The notes beneath the pieces are model-generated. The model ran no database searches, was not told where the DNA came from, and saw nothing but the letters and a program-made list of their open reading frames with translations. The position numbers were made by a program, and so were the translations under genes. From the NCBI GenBank assembly GCA_024687655.1, contig JAILEN010000198.1, positions 1 to 46,227 on the forward strand: a stretch of DNA of 46,227 nucleotides, given 5' to 3'. Numbering within the stretch: the first letter of the stretch is position 1; each line of letters starts with the position of its first letter. Origin of the DNA: Lachnospiraceae bacterium. GTDB taxonomy: Bacteria > Bacillota > Clostridia > Lachnospirales > Lachnospiraceae. Of this stretch, positions 34,659 through 43,392 are shown in pieces.

Positions 34659-37600
34659 CTAAGTATTATTAAGTACTTCCAGTATACCATCATAGTCAAG
34701 TGCATCTGTCTTTTCCTTTACCCGGCCGTACTTTTCTCTGTATTCATCGGGGATGGCATAGCCGCCGATCTCCGACATGACAGCCTCCACCATGTCACAG
34801 TCCATGGTCTCTGCCGCCTCCATAAGCCCCTCAAATACGCTTTCCATCATGTCTGCGTCAGCCATGGGCTTATCCGACTCACCTGCTTTCGCATCGTCTC
34901 CATCTGACATGTATGGCGCCAAAATGTCCCGGTATGACAAAAGCTCCTCCATGGCCTCAGCATGATTCTTTTTGATATAATCGATATCTCCACCCTTGCC
35001 GGCCATCTCCAGCTTCTCAGCCTTGTCCGCCAGATCCAGTACGCCCACCAGCCGTGCCGAGCTTTTAAGCGCATGTACCTTTATGGTATAGTTCTCCCAG
35101 TCTTCAGACGAAAAACTGCCGGACAGCTCCTCATGCCTTTCGGGGATGGAATCGTAAAAGATCTGGAGCACTGCCTTAAAGGCAGCCTCGGATCCGCTGT
35201 TTTTAATGGCGGCATCACCGTCGATACCGGAAAGCTTATGATACCACACATCATCCGATGCCGAAAGTGGCTCACCCAGCACCTCATCTGCATCTCTGGC
35301 GGGTTCATCATCAGCGTCACCATAGAGCTCCATGACGAATTCCATGCCCTCCTCGGAGAGATCCTCGTGTACCTCCTCTATTACCTGAGCCTCCTCGACC
35401 ACACTGTCCTCACCGATGAAGGATGCCAGGTTGTAGGACTTGTTGGACTTCAGGAAATAAAGTATGCCAAAGGAACCCGGTCCGCAGTTGGATGAAATGG
35501 CGGCAGAAGCCTGCTTGAACACCACGTTTTCAAAATATGCCGTCTTTTTGATCTCCTCCTCTATCCACTTAAGGGTCTCCACCGGCACATCCGCATAGAC
35601 GATGAAAACAACTTCCTCGTCGGGAATGGTGTCGGGAGGAAGCGCCCGGCTGATATACTTTCGATAGGCCCTTTTGGTACTGCCCATCCACATTCCGCCC
35701 AGACCCGACTTGTCATCCTTGAAGCGAAGGGCAGGATGGAGATTAAGGGCATTGGCAAATATGTGTACCCTTCGGCTCACCAGCTTCTTTTTAGCCATGT
35801 AATCCGTAGTATCTATGACAAAACTGCAGCGCAGACGTGTCCTGGCGATCTCCAGCTCCTTTACTATCTCCTCCGGCATAAGTCCCTGCTGTGCCAGCTT
35901 GATGGCGATGAGCACCAGGATACCCGTGGCACTGGAAAGCACACCGGAATTCACCACAAAGACGTTGTCAAAGGACTTGGCCGCCTCCATGGCAATGTTG
36001 TACTCCTCACTCATACTGGAGGTAATGGAAATATGGATTATGTTGTGGGTCTTTCTCAATACATTTGAGAAAAACTCCGTATAGGCCGCTTCATCCGGAG
36101 GCGAGGATATGGCTTTTTTACCCATGTTCATATGACGGATGAGCTCATAGGCATCCATATGGACCCCGTCCTTAAACACACTGTCATCCGTCTCTATCAT
36201 GAAGGGGATGATGGGTATGTTCAGCTTCTTGATCACCGCATCAGGCAGGTCGCACATACTGGAAGATGTGATGATGATGGGCAGCTTGTCCTTGTATCTG
36301 TCTGCGGTCCTGATCTCCTCATCCGATCCCATGGCCTCATTCTTGAGGATGATCTTGTCACCACGGATGAATCGTATCAGCATCTCCTCCATGGACTGGG
36401 CGGAAACGGGCTTCACCAGATATCCGTCAAAGCCGGCCCTGGTGTACATATCCCTGTTCTTGCTGCCGGCATTGGCTGTCAGCACGATAACAGGCGTGGA
36501 ACGGTTCAGTCCGCCGGGCTGCTCACGCAGGGCCTCCAGACACTCGATGCCGTCCATCTCCGGCATGAGATGATCCATGAAAATGGCATCGTAATGGGAC
36601 TTTAAGCTCATCTCCAGAGCTTCTTTTCCGCTTCGGGCCTTGTCGATACCCATATCAGTATCTTCCAAAAGCCTGCCCTCCACCTCCAGGTTCATCTCAT
36701 TGTCATCCACAATGAGGATCCTGGCCTCAGGTGCAAAGAAGCTGCTCTCGTAGGTGCTCCTCCTGACCACCTGCTGGTTATGGATATTGAGCTCGCCTAT
36801 CTTTTCGTGGTCCGTAACCAGCTGCCGCAGTGTCACCGTAAAGGTGGAGCCTTCCCCGTAGATACTGCTCACCGTAACATTACCGTCCATCAGCTCCACC
36901 AGCTGCTTTACAATGGAAAGTCCCAGTCCGGTTCCCTCTATATGCCTGTTCTTGCCCTCGTCCACTCGCTTGAAGGCACTAAAAAGATAGGGCATATCCT
37001 CTTTTTTGATACCCATGCCCGTATCATATACGGAGATCATCAGCTCCACCAGGCCCTCTTCCTCTTCTATGCTCTCCACACGTAGTCCCACATGGCCGGT
37101 CTGGGTATATTTAACGGCATTGTTCAAAAGATTTATGATGACCTGCTTGATACGGATCTCGTCTCCGTACAGCACACTGGGCACATCGGGATCCACGCTC
37201 ACCTTAAAGCCCAGTCCCTTGTCGTGGGCCCGAAGCCACATCATGTTCACCACCTCGGAGAGCAGCTCTCCGATCTTGTAATCCACCGGAACTATCTCCA
37301 TGCTGCCGGCTTCCATTTTTGAAAAGTCCAGGATATCGTTGATGAGTGCCAGAAGCATCTTACCGGAGCCCTGGATCCCGTTGGCATCCCTGACTATATC
37401 ATCCGATGCGCTCTGGTCCCTAAGTATCAGCTCATTCAGTCCCAAAATGGAATTGATGGGGGTACGTATCTCATGGCTCATGGAAGAAAAGAAACGGTTC
37501 TGGGCACGGGTAAGCTCCTCCGCCTTTTCTGCTGCCTCCTTGGCGCGCTTGTTTTCCTCTTCGAAAAACAGGCCCTGGGTCCAGGTCATGTAAAAGCAGA

Positions 37601-38111
37601 GCACACCCACCAGCAAAAGGGAAATAAAGAAATCCACGTAAAACATACCCCGGGTATGCTTGTTCACCATCCAGGGATAATAATAGGACAGGACAAAGCA
37701 AAAAAGGGACATGAGAGACATAAGGACAAACATGACCGAACGCATCCTGCCGCTTAATACCAGTCCCACATACATGAAGCCGAAGATGATCCAGATCACT
37801 CCGCCTCCCTCAACTCCTCCGCCAAAGAAAAACAGGGCGGGGAGGATCACAAACACCAGGGTTACCACAATGATCCTGATGGCCAGTTTTACCTTTTCAA
37901 AATGAAGAGCCGTAAATACTATGGTGGGAACGGTAATAAGGACAGCCGCCAGCACCAAAAGCTCCATTATGTTCTCGCCGGTGATAATGTCGCCTATGAA
38001 GGCAATAAACACCGTAAGCTCTGACATCAGGGTCAGCACCAAAAATACTCTCTCCGTAAAATCCCTGTTGGGATCCCTTATGGCGTCAAGGACAGATTTT
38101 ATGATCTTCAT
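34659..38111 (-). CDS. Hybrid histidine kinase with embedded DegV domain and HPt
   Basis: A 1150-residue membrane phosphorelay protein. About six N-terminal spans (22-177) are followed by a coiled linker. HisKA has the phospho-His at 213 (SHEIRTPIN). HATPase occupies about 285-430 (NLLNNAVKYT, DTGMGI, GTGLGLSI). REC has Asp513 (MDHLMPEMDG), Thr545 and Lys567. Residues about 611-890 are a DegV fatty-acid-binding-like domain: ITSSSMCDLPDAVIKKL, SSPPDEAAYTEFF, ISITSSMSEEYNIAMEAA, STKRAY and NCGPGSFGILYFL. HPt carries His1013 (KVHALKSSAR). A 65-residue C-terminal helical module (1086-1150) is shared with the 40166-42454 protein. A complete His-Asp-His relay is present. DegV inside a kinase is unusual and implies lipid or acyl-phosphate sensing. 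Its ATG overlaps the previous gene by 4 bp (ATGA). Confidence 0.9.
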   Translation of the reverse strand: MKIIKSVLDAIRDPNRDFTERVFLVLTLMSELTVFIAFIGDIITGENIMELLVLAAVLITVPTIVFTALHFEKVKLAIRIIVVTLVFVILPALFFFGGGVEGGGVIWIIFGFMYVGLVLSGRMRSVMFVLMSLMSLFCFVLSYYYPWMVNKHTRGMFYVDFFISLLLVGVLCFYMTWTQGLFFEEENKRAKEAAEKAEELTRAQNRFFSSMSHEIRTPINSILGLNELILRDQSASDDIVRDANGIQGSGKMLLALINDILDFSKMEAGSMEIVPVDYKIGELLSEVVNMMWLRAHDKGLGFKVSVDPDVPSVLYGDEIRIKQVIINLLNNAVKYTQTGHVGLRVESIEEEEGLVELMISVYDTGMGIKKEDMPYLFSAFKRVDEGKNRHIEGTGLGLSIVKQLVELMDGNVTVSSIYGEGSTFTVTLRQLVTDHEKIGELNIHNQQVVRRSTYESSFFAPEARILIVDDNEMNLEVEGRLLEDTDMGIDKARSGKEALEMSLKSHYDAIFMDHLMPEMDGIECLEALREQPGGLNRSTPVIVLTANAGSKNRDMYTRAGFDGYLVKPVSAQSMEEMLIRFIRGDKIILKNEAMGSDEEIRTADRYKDKLPIIITSSSMCDLPDAVIKKLNIPIIPFMIETDDSVFKDGVHMDAYELIRHMNMGKKAISSPPDEAAYTEFFSNVLRKTHNIIHISITSSMSEEYNIAMEAAKSFDNVFVVNSGVLSSATGILVLIAIKLAQQGLMPEEIVKELEIARTRLRCSFVIDTTDYMAKKKLVSRRVHIFANALNLHPALRFKDDKSGLGGMWMGSTKRAYRKYISRALPPDTIPDEEVVFIVYADVPVETLKWIEEEIKKTAYFENVVFKQASAAISSNCGPGSFGILYFLKSNKSYNLASFIGEDSVVEEAQVIEEVHEDLSEEGMEFVMELYGDADDEPARDADEVLGEPLSASDDVWYHKLSGIDGDAAIKNSGSEAAFKAVLQIFYDSIPERHEELSGSFSSEDWENYTIKVHALKSSARLVGVLDLADKAEKLEMAGKGGDIDYIKKNHAEAMEELLSYRDILAPYMSDGDDAKAGESDKPMADADMMESVFEGLMEAAETMDCDMVEAVMSEIGGYAIPDEYREKYGRVKEKTDALDYDGILEVLNNT

Positions 38112-40159
38112 CTTCTCTCACCTCCCTCGACACTATCGAAACCGGACAGGACACGGGCCACCACCCTCTCAAAGTCAGTGGTATTGATGGGCTTGGCAAT
38201 AAAGCCGTCAAAGCCCTCCTTGATAAACATCTCCCGGGCACCGGAAACCGCATTGGCGGTAAGCGCAATGATCCCCACCTTTTTCCTGAGATCCGAGGCC
38301 TCGCCTCTGATGAGCCTCATGGCATCCACTCCGTCCATCTCGGGCATCATATGATCCATAAATATGAGATCATAGTCATTTTCACGGAACTTTCTGATGG
38401 CCTCACGGCCGCTGCCTGCGGTGTCGATGGTCATCTCATAATCCCTGAACAGGGAGGTGGCCACCACCAGGTTCATGGGCTCGTCATCCACTATCAGCGC
38501 CCTGACATCCTTGAACACGGTTTTTTCTCTGCCACCATGCTCATCTATATTAGTGGCATCCATGCCCTCATTGAGGATCTTGATAGCGGGGTAAGCGTAG
38601 AGGGGCTTGGGCATCAGGATCACCCTGCTGTTTTCGCCCACCTTAAGGTCCGGATCGGCGGAGACCGCCACGACAATACCCTCCTGGGACAAAAGGTCGA
38701 AATATCCCCTGTTCTCCTCGTATTCCTCCTGACCCATGAAAATATGGGTCACATTCATCTTTTCCTTAAGGCGCTCCACCTCGTAAACGGTCTCAGCCGG
38801 ATACAGCGGCACATGGATGCCCTTGGCCAGGTTACCCGCCATGCCGCGGTAAAAATCCCTGAGCCGGGGGACCTTGTATTTGTCGGGTCTCACATGGAAA
38901 AGCACAACTCCGTCAAAGTCATCCTTGAGCACAAGAGCCGGACTGTCATCCACCACCTTCTGAGGGATGGTGACCCTGACGGTGGTGCCACTGCCCTTGA
39001 TGCTCTCGATCTTTACAAAGCCGCCCATCCTGTGGGCAAAACCATAGACGATGAAAAGTCCCAGGCCTACACCGCCGGAGCTCCTGTTTCTCTTTTTGTT
39101 GGCCTGGTACATACCCTCCTTCACCGCACGGATGGAGAAGCTGTCCATACCGATACCCGTATCGGTCATCTCAATACAGAGGTTGACGCCATCCTCAGTA
39201 GGATCTGCGAACATTTTTACATAGATGCCTCCCGTCCTAGTAAACTTGATGGCATTTTCCAGAAGATGCCTGAATATCTTGTGAAGCTTTTTGATATCAC
39301 CGGACATCATGGTGGGCACTCCGGGATCCAGGTCCACCACCAGTTCCAGATCCCCGGCGTTATCGCTCATGCGGAAAGCAGTGACCACGTCGTTGATGAG
39401 GGACGTGCTCATATAACTGTCTTCCTCCAGGAAGATATTGTCTCTCCTGCACTCGGTATAGTCCTGGATATCCTCGATCTGATAAGCCAGTCTCACGCCT
39501 GCCTTTTTAATGGCATCCGCCTCATTGACTATGCCCCTTTTTATCAAAAGGTCCGACATGCCGCTTACCACATTTACGGGAGTACGAAGCTCATGAGAGA
39601 TATTGGATAAAAAATCCTCCATACCCACGTCATTGGCGTTCATCTTCTCCTCATTAAGACGGGCCTCCTCCTCACCCTCCAGTCTGTCGCTGATGGCCTT
39701 GGAGCTGATGTAGAAAACCAAAAGGACTATGGCCAGGTGTAAAAGAACCCTGGATATGTTGAGCTTGTCCATGGTCAGGGGCTCTCCTCCCGGCAGGTTG
39801 ATAAGCTGAATGAAAACAAGGACTAAATACTCTATCAGCAGGATATTCATCATATACATGGTATTTAAAAGGGAATAGGTGACCATCACCAGTATCACCG
39901 TCAGCCCGATATCGAAAAAGCTGGTCTTGTGAACACCGTGATAGAATACCAGAAGGACAGCATAGATAAAGTAAAACAGCTTGCTGGTCTCATCATCTAT
40001 CCTGTTGGTAAGGGTCACAAACCACAGACAGACCACTCCGAACACCACCACAACCGGCACCCAGAACTCCCATCCCATGAGGATGTTTTCCACGATAAGT
40101 CCTGCGGAAGCCAGAGTGGCTACAAAGACTATGAATTTTTCGTTATTCTTCTGATTCAT
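38108..40159 (-). CDS. Hybrid histidine kinase with pseudo-receiver and receiver
   Basis: A 683-residue membrane kinase. Six hydrophobic segments (about 10-152) suggest a small-ligand or membrane-state sensor. HisKA has the phospho-His at 189 (SHELRTPVN). HATPase follows with ENAIKFTRTG, DTGIGMD and SGGVGLGLFIV. A receiver-like domain of about 115 residues comes next without phosphoacceptor or acidic pair (it starts GVVLFHVRPDK). A true receiver follows with Asp602 (MDHMMPEMDG), Thr (ALTANAV) and Lys (IAKPINT). There is no HPt, so it must use one in trans, for example on either neighbour. The stop overlaps the start of the DegV kinase by 4 bp, and the start is 6 bp after the upstream gene. 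Confidence 0.92.
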   Translation of the reverse strand: MNQKNNEKFIVFVATLASAGLIVENILMGWEFWVPVVVVFGVVCLWFVTLTNRIDDETSKLFYFIYAVLLVFYHGVHKTSFFDIGLTVILVMVTYSLLNTMYMMNILLIEYLVLVFIQLINLPGGEPLTMDKLNISRVLLHLAIVLLVFYISSKAISDRLEGEEEARLNEEKMNANDVGMEDFLSNISHELRTPVNVVSGMSDLLIKRGIVNEADAIKKAGVRLAYQIEDIQDYTECRRDNIFLEEDSYMSTSLINDVVTAFRMSDNAGDLELVVDLDPGVPTMMSGDIKKLHKIFRHLLENAIKFTRTGGIYVKMFADPTEDGVNLCIEMTDTGIGMDSFSIRAVKEGMYQANKKRNRSSGGVGLGLFIVYGFAHRMGGFVKIESIKGSGTTVRVTIPQKVVDDSPALVLKDDFDGVVLFHVRPDKYKVPRLRDFYRGMAGNLAKGIHVPLYPAETVYEVERLKEKMNVTHIFMGQEEYEENRGYFDLLSQEGIVVAVSADPDLKVGENSRVILMPKPLYAYPAIKILNEGMDATNIDEHGGREKTVFKDVRALIVDDEPMNLVVATSLFRDYEMTIDTAGSGREAIRKFRENDYDLIFMDHMMPEMDGVDAMRLIRGEASDLRKKVGIIALTANAVSGAREMFIKEGFDGFIAKPINTTDFERVVARVLSGFDSVEGGERR

Positions 40160-40165
40160 ATAAAA

Positions 40166-42454
40166 CTATTCCCCTTCATCCAATATCCTGATGATACCCT
40201 CATAATCAAACTGTGAGGCTGCCTCTCTGATCCTCTCATACTTTTCGGCATTTGAGACGGGGATCCGATAGGCGCTTGTTTCCTCAAAAATGGCCTCCAG
40301 TCTGTCACAGTCCATATCCTCCGCAGCGGACCGGGCCTCCTCAAATACAAAGGCTATCATCTCCTCATCCGCCTCAGGTCTGTTATCATCCTCCACGGAT
40401 GGCTTAAACACCTGGGATAAAAGTGTCTTATATCCCTCATACTCATCCATAAATGCCTCATGATGAGCCCGGATGTAATCAATATCCCCGGCCTTGCCGG
40501 CATCCTCCAGTCTCTGGGCCTCCTCTCCGAAGTCGGCTGCACCCACTATCCTGGCTGAGCTTTTCAGGGCATGGACCTTTACGGTATAGTTTTTATAATC
40601 CTCTGCATCATAGTATCTCTTGATCTCCCCTGCCCTGTCATCAATGGACTCGTAAAAGATCTTCAAAAGCGGCATATATGATTTTACAGAGCCTGCGTTT
40701 TTGATCCCTGATACCGCATCAATGGGACCGTCCGCAAGCACCTTAAGCTCCTCGGGAAGAGGCTCCTGTTGCTGGGCCGAGACCTCGTATACCTCCACCA
40801 TATCCTCCGGCAGATATGAGCGCATGGTCTCCTCCAGCATCACGGGATCTATGGGCTTGGTCAGGTAATCGTCAAAGCCGGCGGACTGATACTCATCCCT
40901 GGCTCCCGATATGGCATTGGCCGTAAGGACTATCACCGGCGTCAGATCGTTGGGATTATCATGGTCCTCCCTGATCTCATGGAGAGTCTCAATGCCGTCC
41001 TTTTCCGGCATCATATGGTCCAAAAAGATAATATCATATTTATTGCCAAGGGTAAGACGTATCCCCTCATCACCGCTGTCAGCCGTGTCGATTATCACTT
41101 CGGTGTGACTTATCAGACTCTTAAAGACCGTAAGGTTCATGGGGTTGTCATCCACCACCAGGATACGTGCCCCGGGTGCCCTGAAGCTCTCCCGGGATCC
41201 ATCTGCCGACTCCTCCGTCTCATCGAAAATGGTCTCAAAGTCAATGGACATATCCTCCACATCACCGGCCTCTATCTTTGAAATATCCAAAAGCTTGTCC
41301 ACCAGTCCCAACAGCTTTCTGCCTGCGGTCCTGATGTTTTTGGAATATCCAACCGATTCGGGCTCTTTGCTTTCCCTTATTATCATCTCGCTCATGCCCA
41401 GCATGGCATTGATGGGAGTACGAAGCTCGTGGGACATTTTGGATAAAAACTCGGACTTGGCCTCATTTTCCGCCATGGCTCTGGCGGACATATGCAGATA
41501 CCTGTTGGAACGGGTCATAAAAATACTTAGTAAAATGATAACGGATGCCACCGCAAAAATAGTGACAAAAAGAATGGTATAAAGTGAGCCGAATATACTC
41601 GTGGCGTCCTTAACAGAGATGCATGACCAGTCGTTTTGCATCCTGACCACGTAAACAATATATCTGGCACCGTCATACTTGAAATCAAAGTGATACCTGT
41701 CCTCACCGGTAAGCCTCTTTGAAATCTCGTAGCCAATACCATCCTGCTCTTCGAAATAGTTGGATCCCACCTCGTTTTTATCGGAGTGGGCCACCACCAG
41801 TCCCTTTTCATTCAACAGCATCTGGATATCGGCATTGCCGTTTGAAACAGCATCCTCCGTAAGCTGCTGTACCTGATCCAAGGACACGTCCAAAGACAGG
41901 ACGCTCTCACCGTCACAGAGGGTCTTGCCCAGCGCCAGCATCACATTGCCGGACTGGACATCCACATAGGGATCCAGTATGGCCACCTCGCCGGGATGAG
42001 CCATGGCATTGGTATACCAGGGCCTGTCAGTGGCCACATAATCCTCCGGAGGCACCCACTTGGTCCCGGAGACAAATCTGCCATTGATATATCCGTAGAG
42101 TCCGGTCATGTTCTCGATGACCGCACTCCTGACGGCAGTGGACTGCACCACCATATAGTCCTGGATCTCAGAATCACTACGGTGGGACCGCAGCATCCCG
42201 TCCAGAGTATATGATGCCAGCTTTACTGCATCCGTATTGGTGGAAAGATATGAATCGATATGGTCTGCGGCATCCTCAGCCGTCATCTCACCCTCTTTTA
42301 TGATGTTGGTCCTTTGAGCCCTGTAGAGCATACCGTAATACATTAGTATGATGGCGGAAAAAAAGATGATCATGAGAATAGCCGTAATCGAATTTCTGAT
42401 CACCAGCTTTTTCTCATCTTTGGACTTTTCTGTATTCAATATCACGTACCTCAA
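40166..42454 (-). CDS. dCache-HisKA-REC-HPt protein lacking the ATPase domain
   Basis: A 762-residue membrane protein. TM1 is about 21-41. The extracellular dCache-like sensor has RPWYTNAMAHPGEVAIL and SLDVSLDQVQQL. TM2 is about 290-312. HisKA has His342 (SHELRTPIN) and ends at LLDISKIEAGDV (about 397). The next recognisable domain is REC, starting ARILVVDDN at 429, with Asp479, Thr511 and Lys533. The roughly 150-residue HATPase domain that should lie between is replaced by about 30 acidic residues. HPt follows with His628 (KVHALKSSAR), then the 65-residue tail shared with the DegV kinase. It cannot autophosphorylate and should depend on a partner. The start is uncertain: TTG at 42454 lacks a clear site, while TTG at 42439 has GAGGT 8-9 nt upstream. 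Confidence 0.88.
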   Translation of the reverse strand: MRYVILNTEKSKDEKKLVIRNSITAILMIIFFSAIILMYYGMLYRAQRTNIIKEGEMTAEDAADHIDSYLSTNTDAVKLASYTLDGMLRSHRSDSEIQDYMVVQSTAVRSAVIENMTGLYGYINGRFVSGTKWVPPEDYVATDRPWYTNAMAHPGEVAILDPYVDVQSGNVMLALGKTLCDGESVLSLDVSLDQVQQLTEDAVSNGNADIQMLLNEKGLVVAHSDKNEVGSNYFEEQDGIGYEISKRLTGEDRYHFDFKYDGARYIVYVVRMQNDWSCISVKDATSIFGSLYTILFVTIFAVASVIILLSIFMTRSNRYLHMSARAMAENEAKSEFLSKMSHELRTPINAMLGMSEMIIRESKEPESVGYSKNIRTAGRKLLGLVDKLLDISKIEAGDVEDMSIDFETIFDETEESADGSRESFRAPGARILVVDDNPMNLTVFKSLISHTEVIIDTADSGDEGIRLTLGNKYDIIFLDHMMPEKDGIETLHEIREDHDNPNDLTPVIVLTANAISGARDEYQSAGFDDYLTKPIDPVMLEETMRSYLPEDMVEVYEVSAQQQEPLPEELKVLADGPIDAVSGIKNAGSVKSYMPLLKIFYESIDDRAGEIKRYYDAEDYKNYTVKVHALKSSARIVGAADFGEEAQRLEDAGKAGDIDYIRAHHEAFMDEYEGYKTLLSQVFKPSVEDDNRPEADEEMIAFVFEEARSAAEDMDCDRLEAIFEETSAYRIPVSNAEKYERIREAASQFDYEGIIRILDEGE

Positions 42455-42470
42455 AAAGATGCTGATCAGA

Positions 42471-43247
42471 TCAGTTGGACAGCTTGTTTACCAAAAATGC
42501 CAAAAGATCCTCTTTGGAAGTAGACTTGAGGATATATCCGGCCGGCTTTAAAGCCATGACCCGGGACACTGCCTCCTTGGTACCCACACCGGTCAAAAAC
42601 ACCACCGGTATGGTGCTGGTGAAAGGCTCCTGTCTGAGCATCTGCAGCACCTGGGGTCCGTCTACCACAGGCATCTCGTAGTCCAAAAGTATCAGGTCCA
42701 CCTGCCCGGTGGCTGCGGCCTTCGCAAGGAAGGTGATGGCCTGCGCTCCGTTTGTAACTATATCCACCTTATAGGCACCCTTGATATACTCCCTCACCAT
42801 CTTGGCGTAGGAGGGATCGTCATCAATAATAAGGATACGCTTCTTCTCAGGCTCTATGTCTGCCTTGCCGTCAAGCACATTATCCACGGTCTTTACCAGG
42901 GCATCCATATCCACTGGACGGTCTACCCACATGCTGCCCTTCAATACGGGGATTGACTCCACGAACTTGTCTTTGACGGAGGGCTCACCGATGAGGATCA
43001 TCTGCATGCTCTCACTCTCTGGCAGATCCGTGAGTTTCTTGAGCTTATCCATCTTGAGCTCGTCCACCAGATCTGTCTGTAAGTATATGATAAACAATGA
43101 TGCATCATTCACATAACCCTTGACCGTATTTATATCAGGATCGATCACGGTGACAAAATGCCCCTCATCCACAAGCCTTTTTTCAATGCTTTTCACAACT
43201 ACCGAAAACTGAAAAGACACCACTATAATCCTTCTGTTGTCATTCAT
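42471..43247 (-). CDS. Double-receiver response regulator without output domain
   Basis: A 258-residue protein from the ATG at 43247; an in-frame TTG 6 bp upstream has better spacing to AGGAG and is an alternative. The N-terminal 130 residues have receiver-like strand/helix order but no acidic pair, and Tyr55 occupies the phosphoacceptor region, so this is a pseudo-receiver. The C-terminal receiver (about 136-258) is complete: Asp142-144, phosphoacceptor Asp189 (LLDYEMPVVDG), Thr219 (FLTGVG) and Lys241 (ILKSTS). There is no DNA-binding or enzymatic output, as in shuttle or sink regulators. First gene of the phosphorelay operon, it probably exchanges phosphate with the HPt domains encoded downstream. 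Confidence 0.88.
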   Translation of the reverse strand: MNDNRRIIVVSFQFSVVVKSIEKRLVDEGHFVTVIDPDINTVKGYVNDASLFIIYLQTDLVDELKMDKLKKLTDLPESESMQMILIGEPSVKDKFVESIPVLKGSMWVDRPVDMDALVKTVDNVLDGKADIEPEKKRILIIDDDPSYAKMVREYIKGAYKVDIVTNGAQAITFLAKAAATGQVDLILLDYEMPVVDGPQVLQMLRQEPFTSTIPVVFLTGVGTKEAVSRVMALKPAGYILKSTSKEDLLAFLVNKLSN

Positions 43248-43253
43248 TGCCAA

Positions 43254-43392
43254 TTATTCTCCTTTAGGATTTGTCATGTAACGGCATTTTATCACATTTT
43301 AATGACAAGTGACAGCCCCTGACATATTATTTCTCATATATGGAAACATTGACCTTGATATGATGACCCATTTGGTTTATTATCTTCATGTT
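43254..43392. promoter_or_regulatory. Divergent intergenic region between relay operon and azlC
   Basis: This 139-bp region must hold the start signals for both the minus-strand relay operon and plus-strand azlC. An inverted repeat TTGTCAT (43271-43277) / ATGACAA (43302-43308) could be a regulator-binding site or a hairpin. TAAAAT-like -10 candidates exist but none has a convincing -35, so no promoter is assigned. Confidence 0.35.

Noticed and set aside
38351-39610. A 419-codon plus-strand frame with a start codon
   Set aside because: It is antisense to the 683-residue kinase, has no ribosome site or recognisable domain, and its His/Gly/Leu-rich composition is what the complement of this kinase would give.
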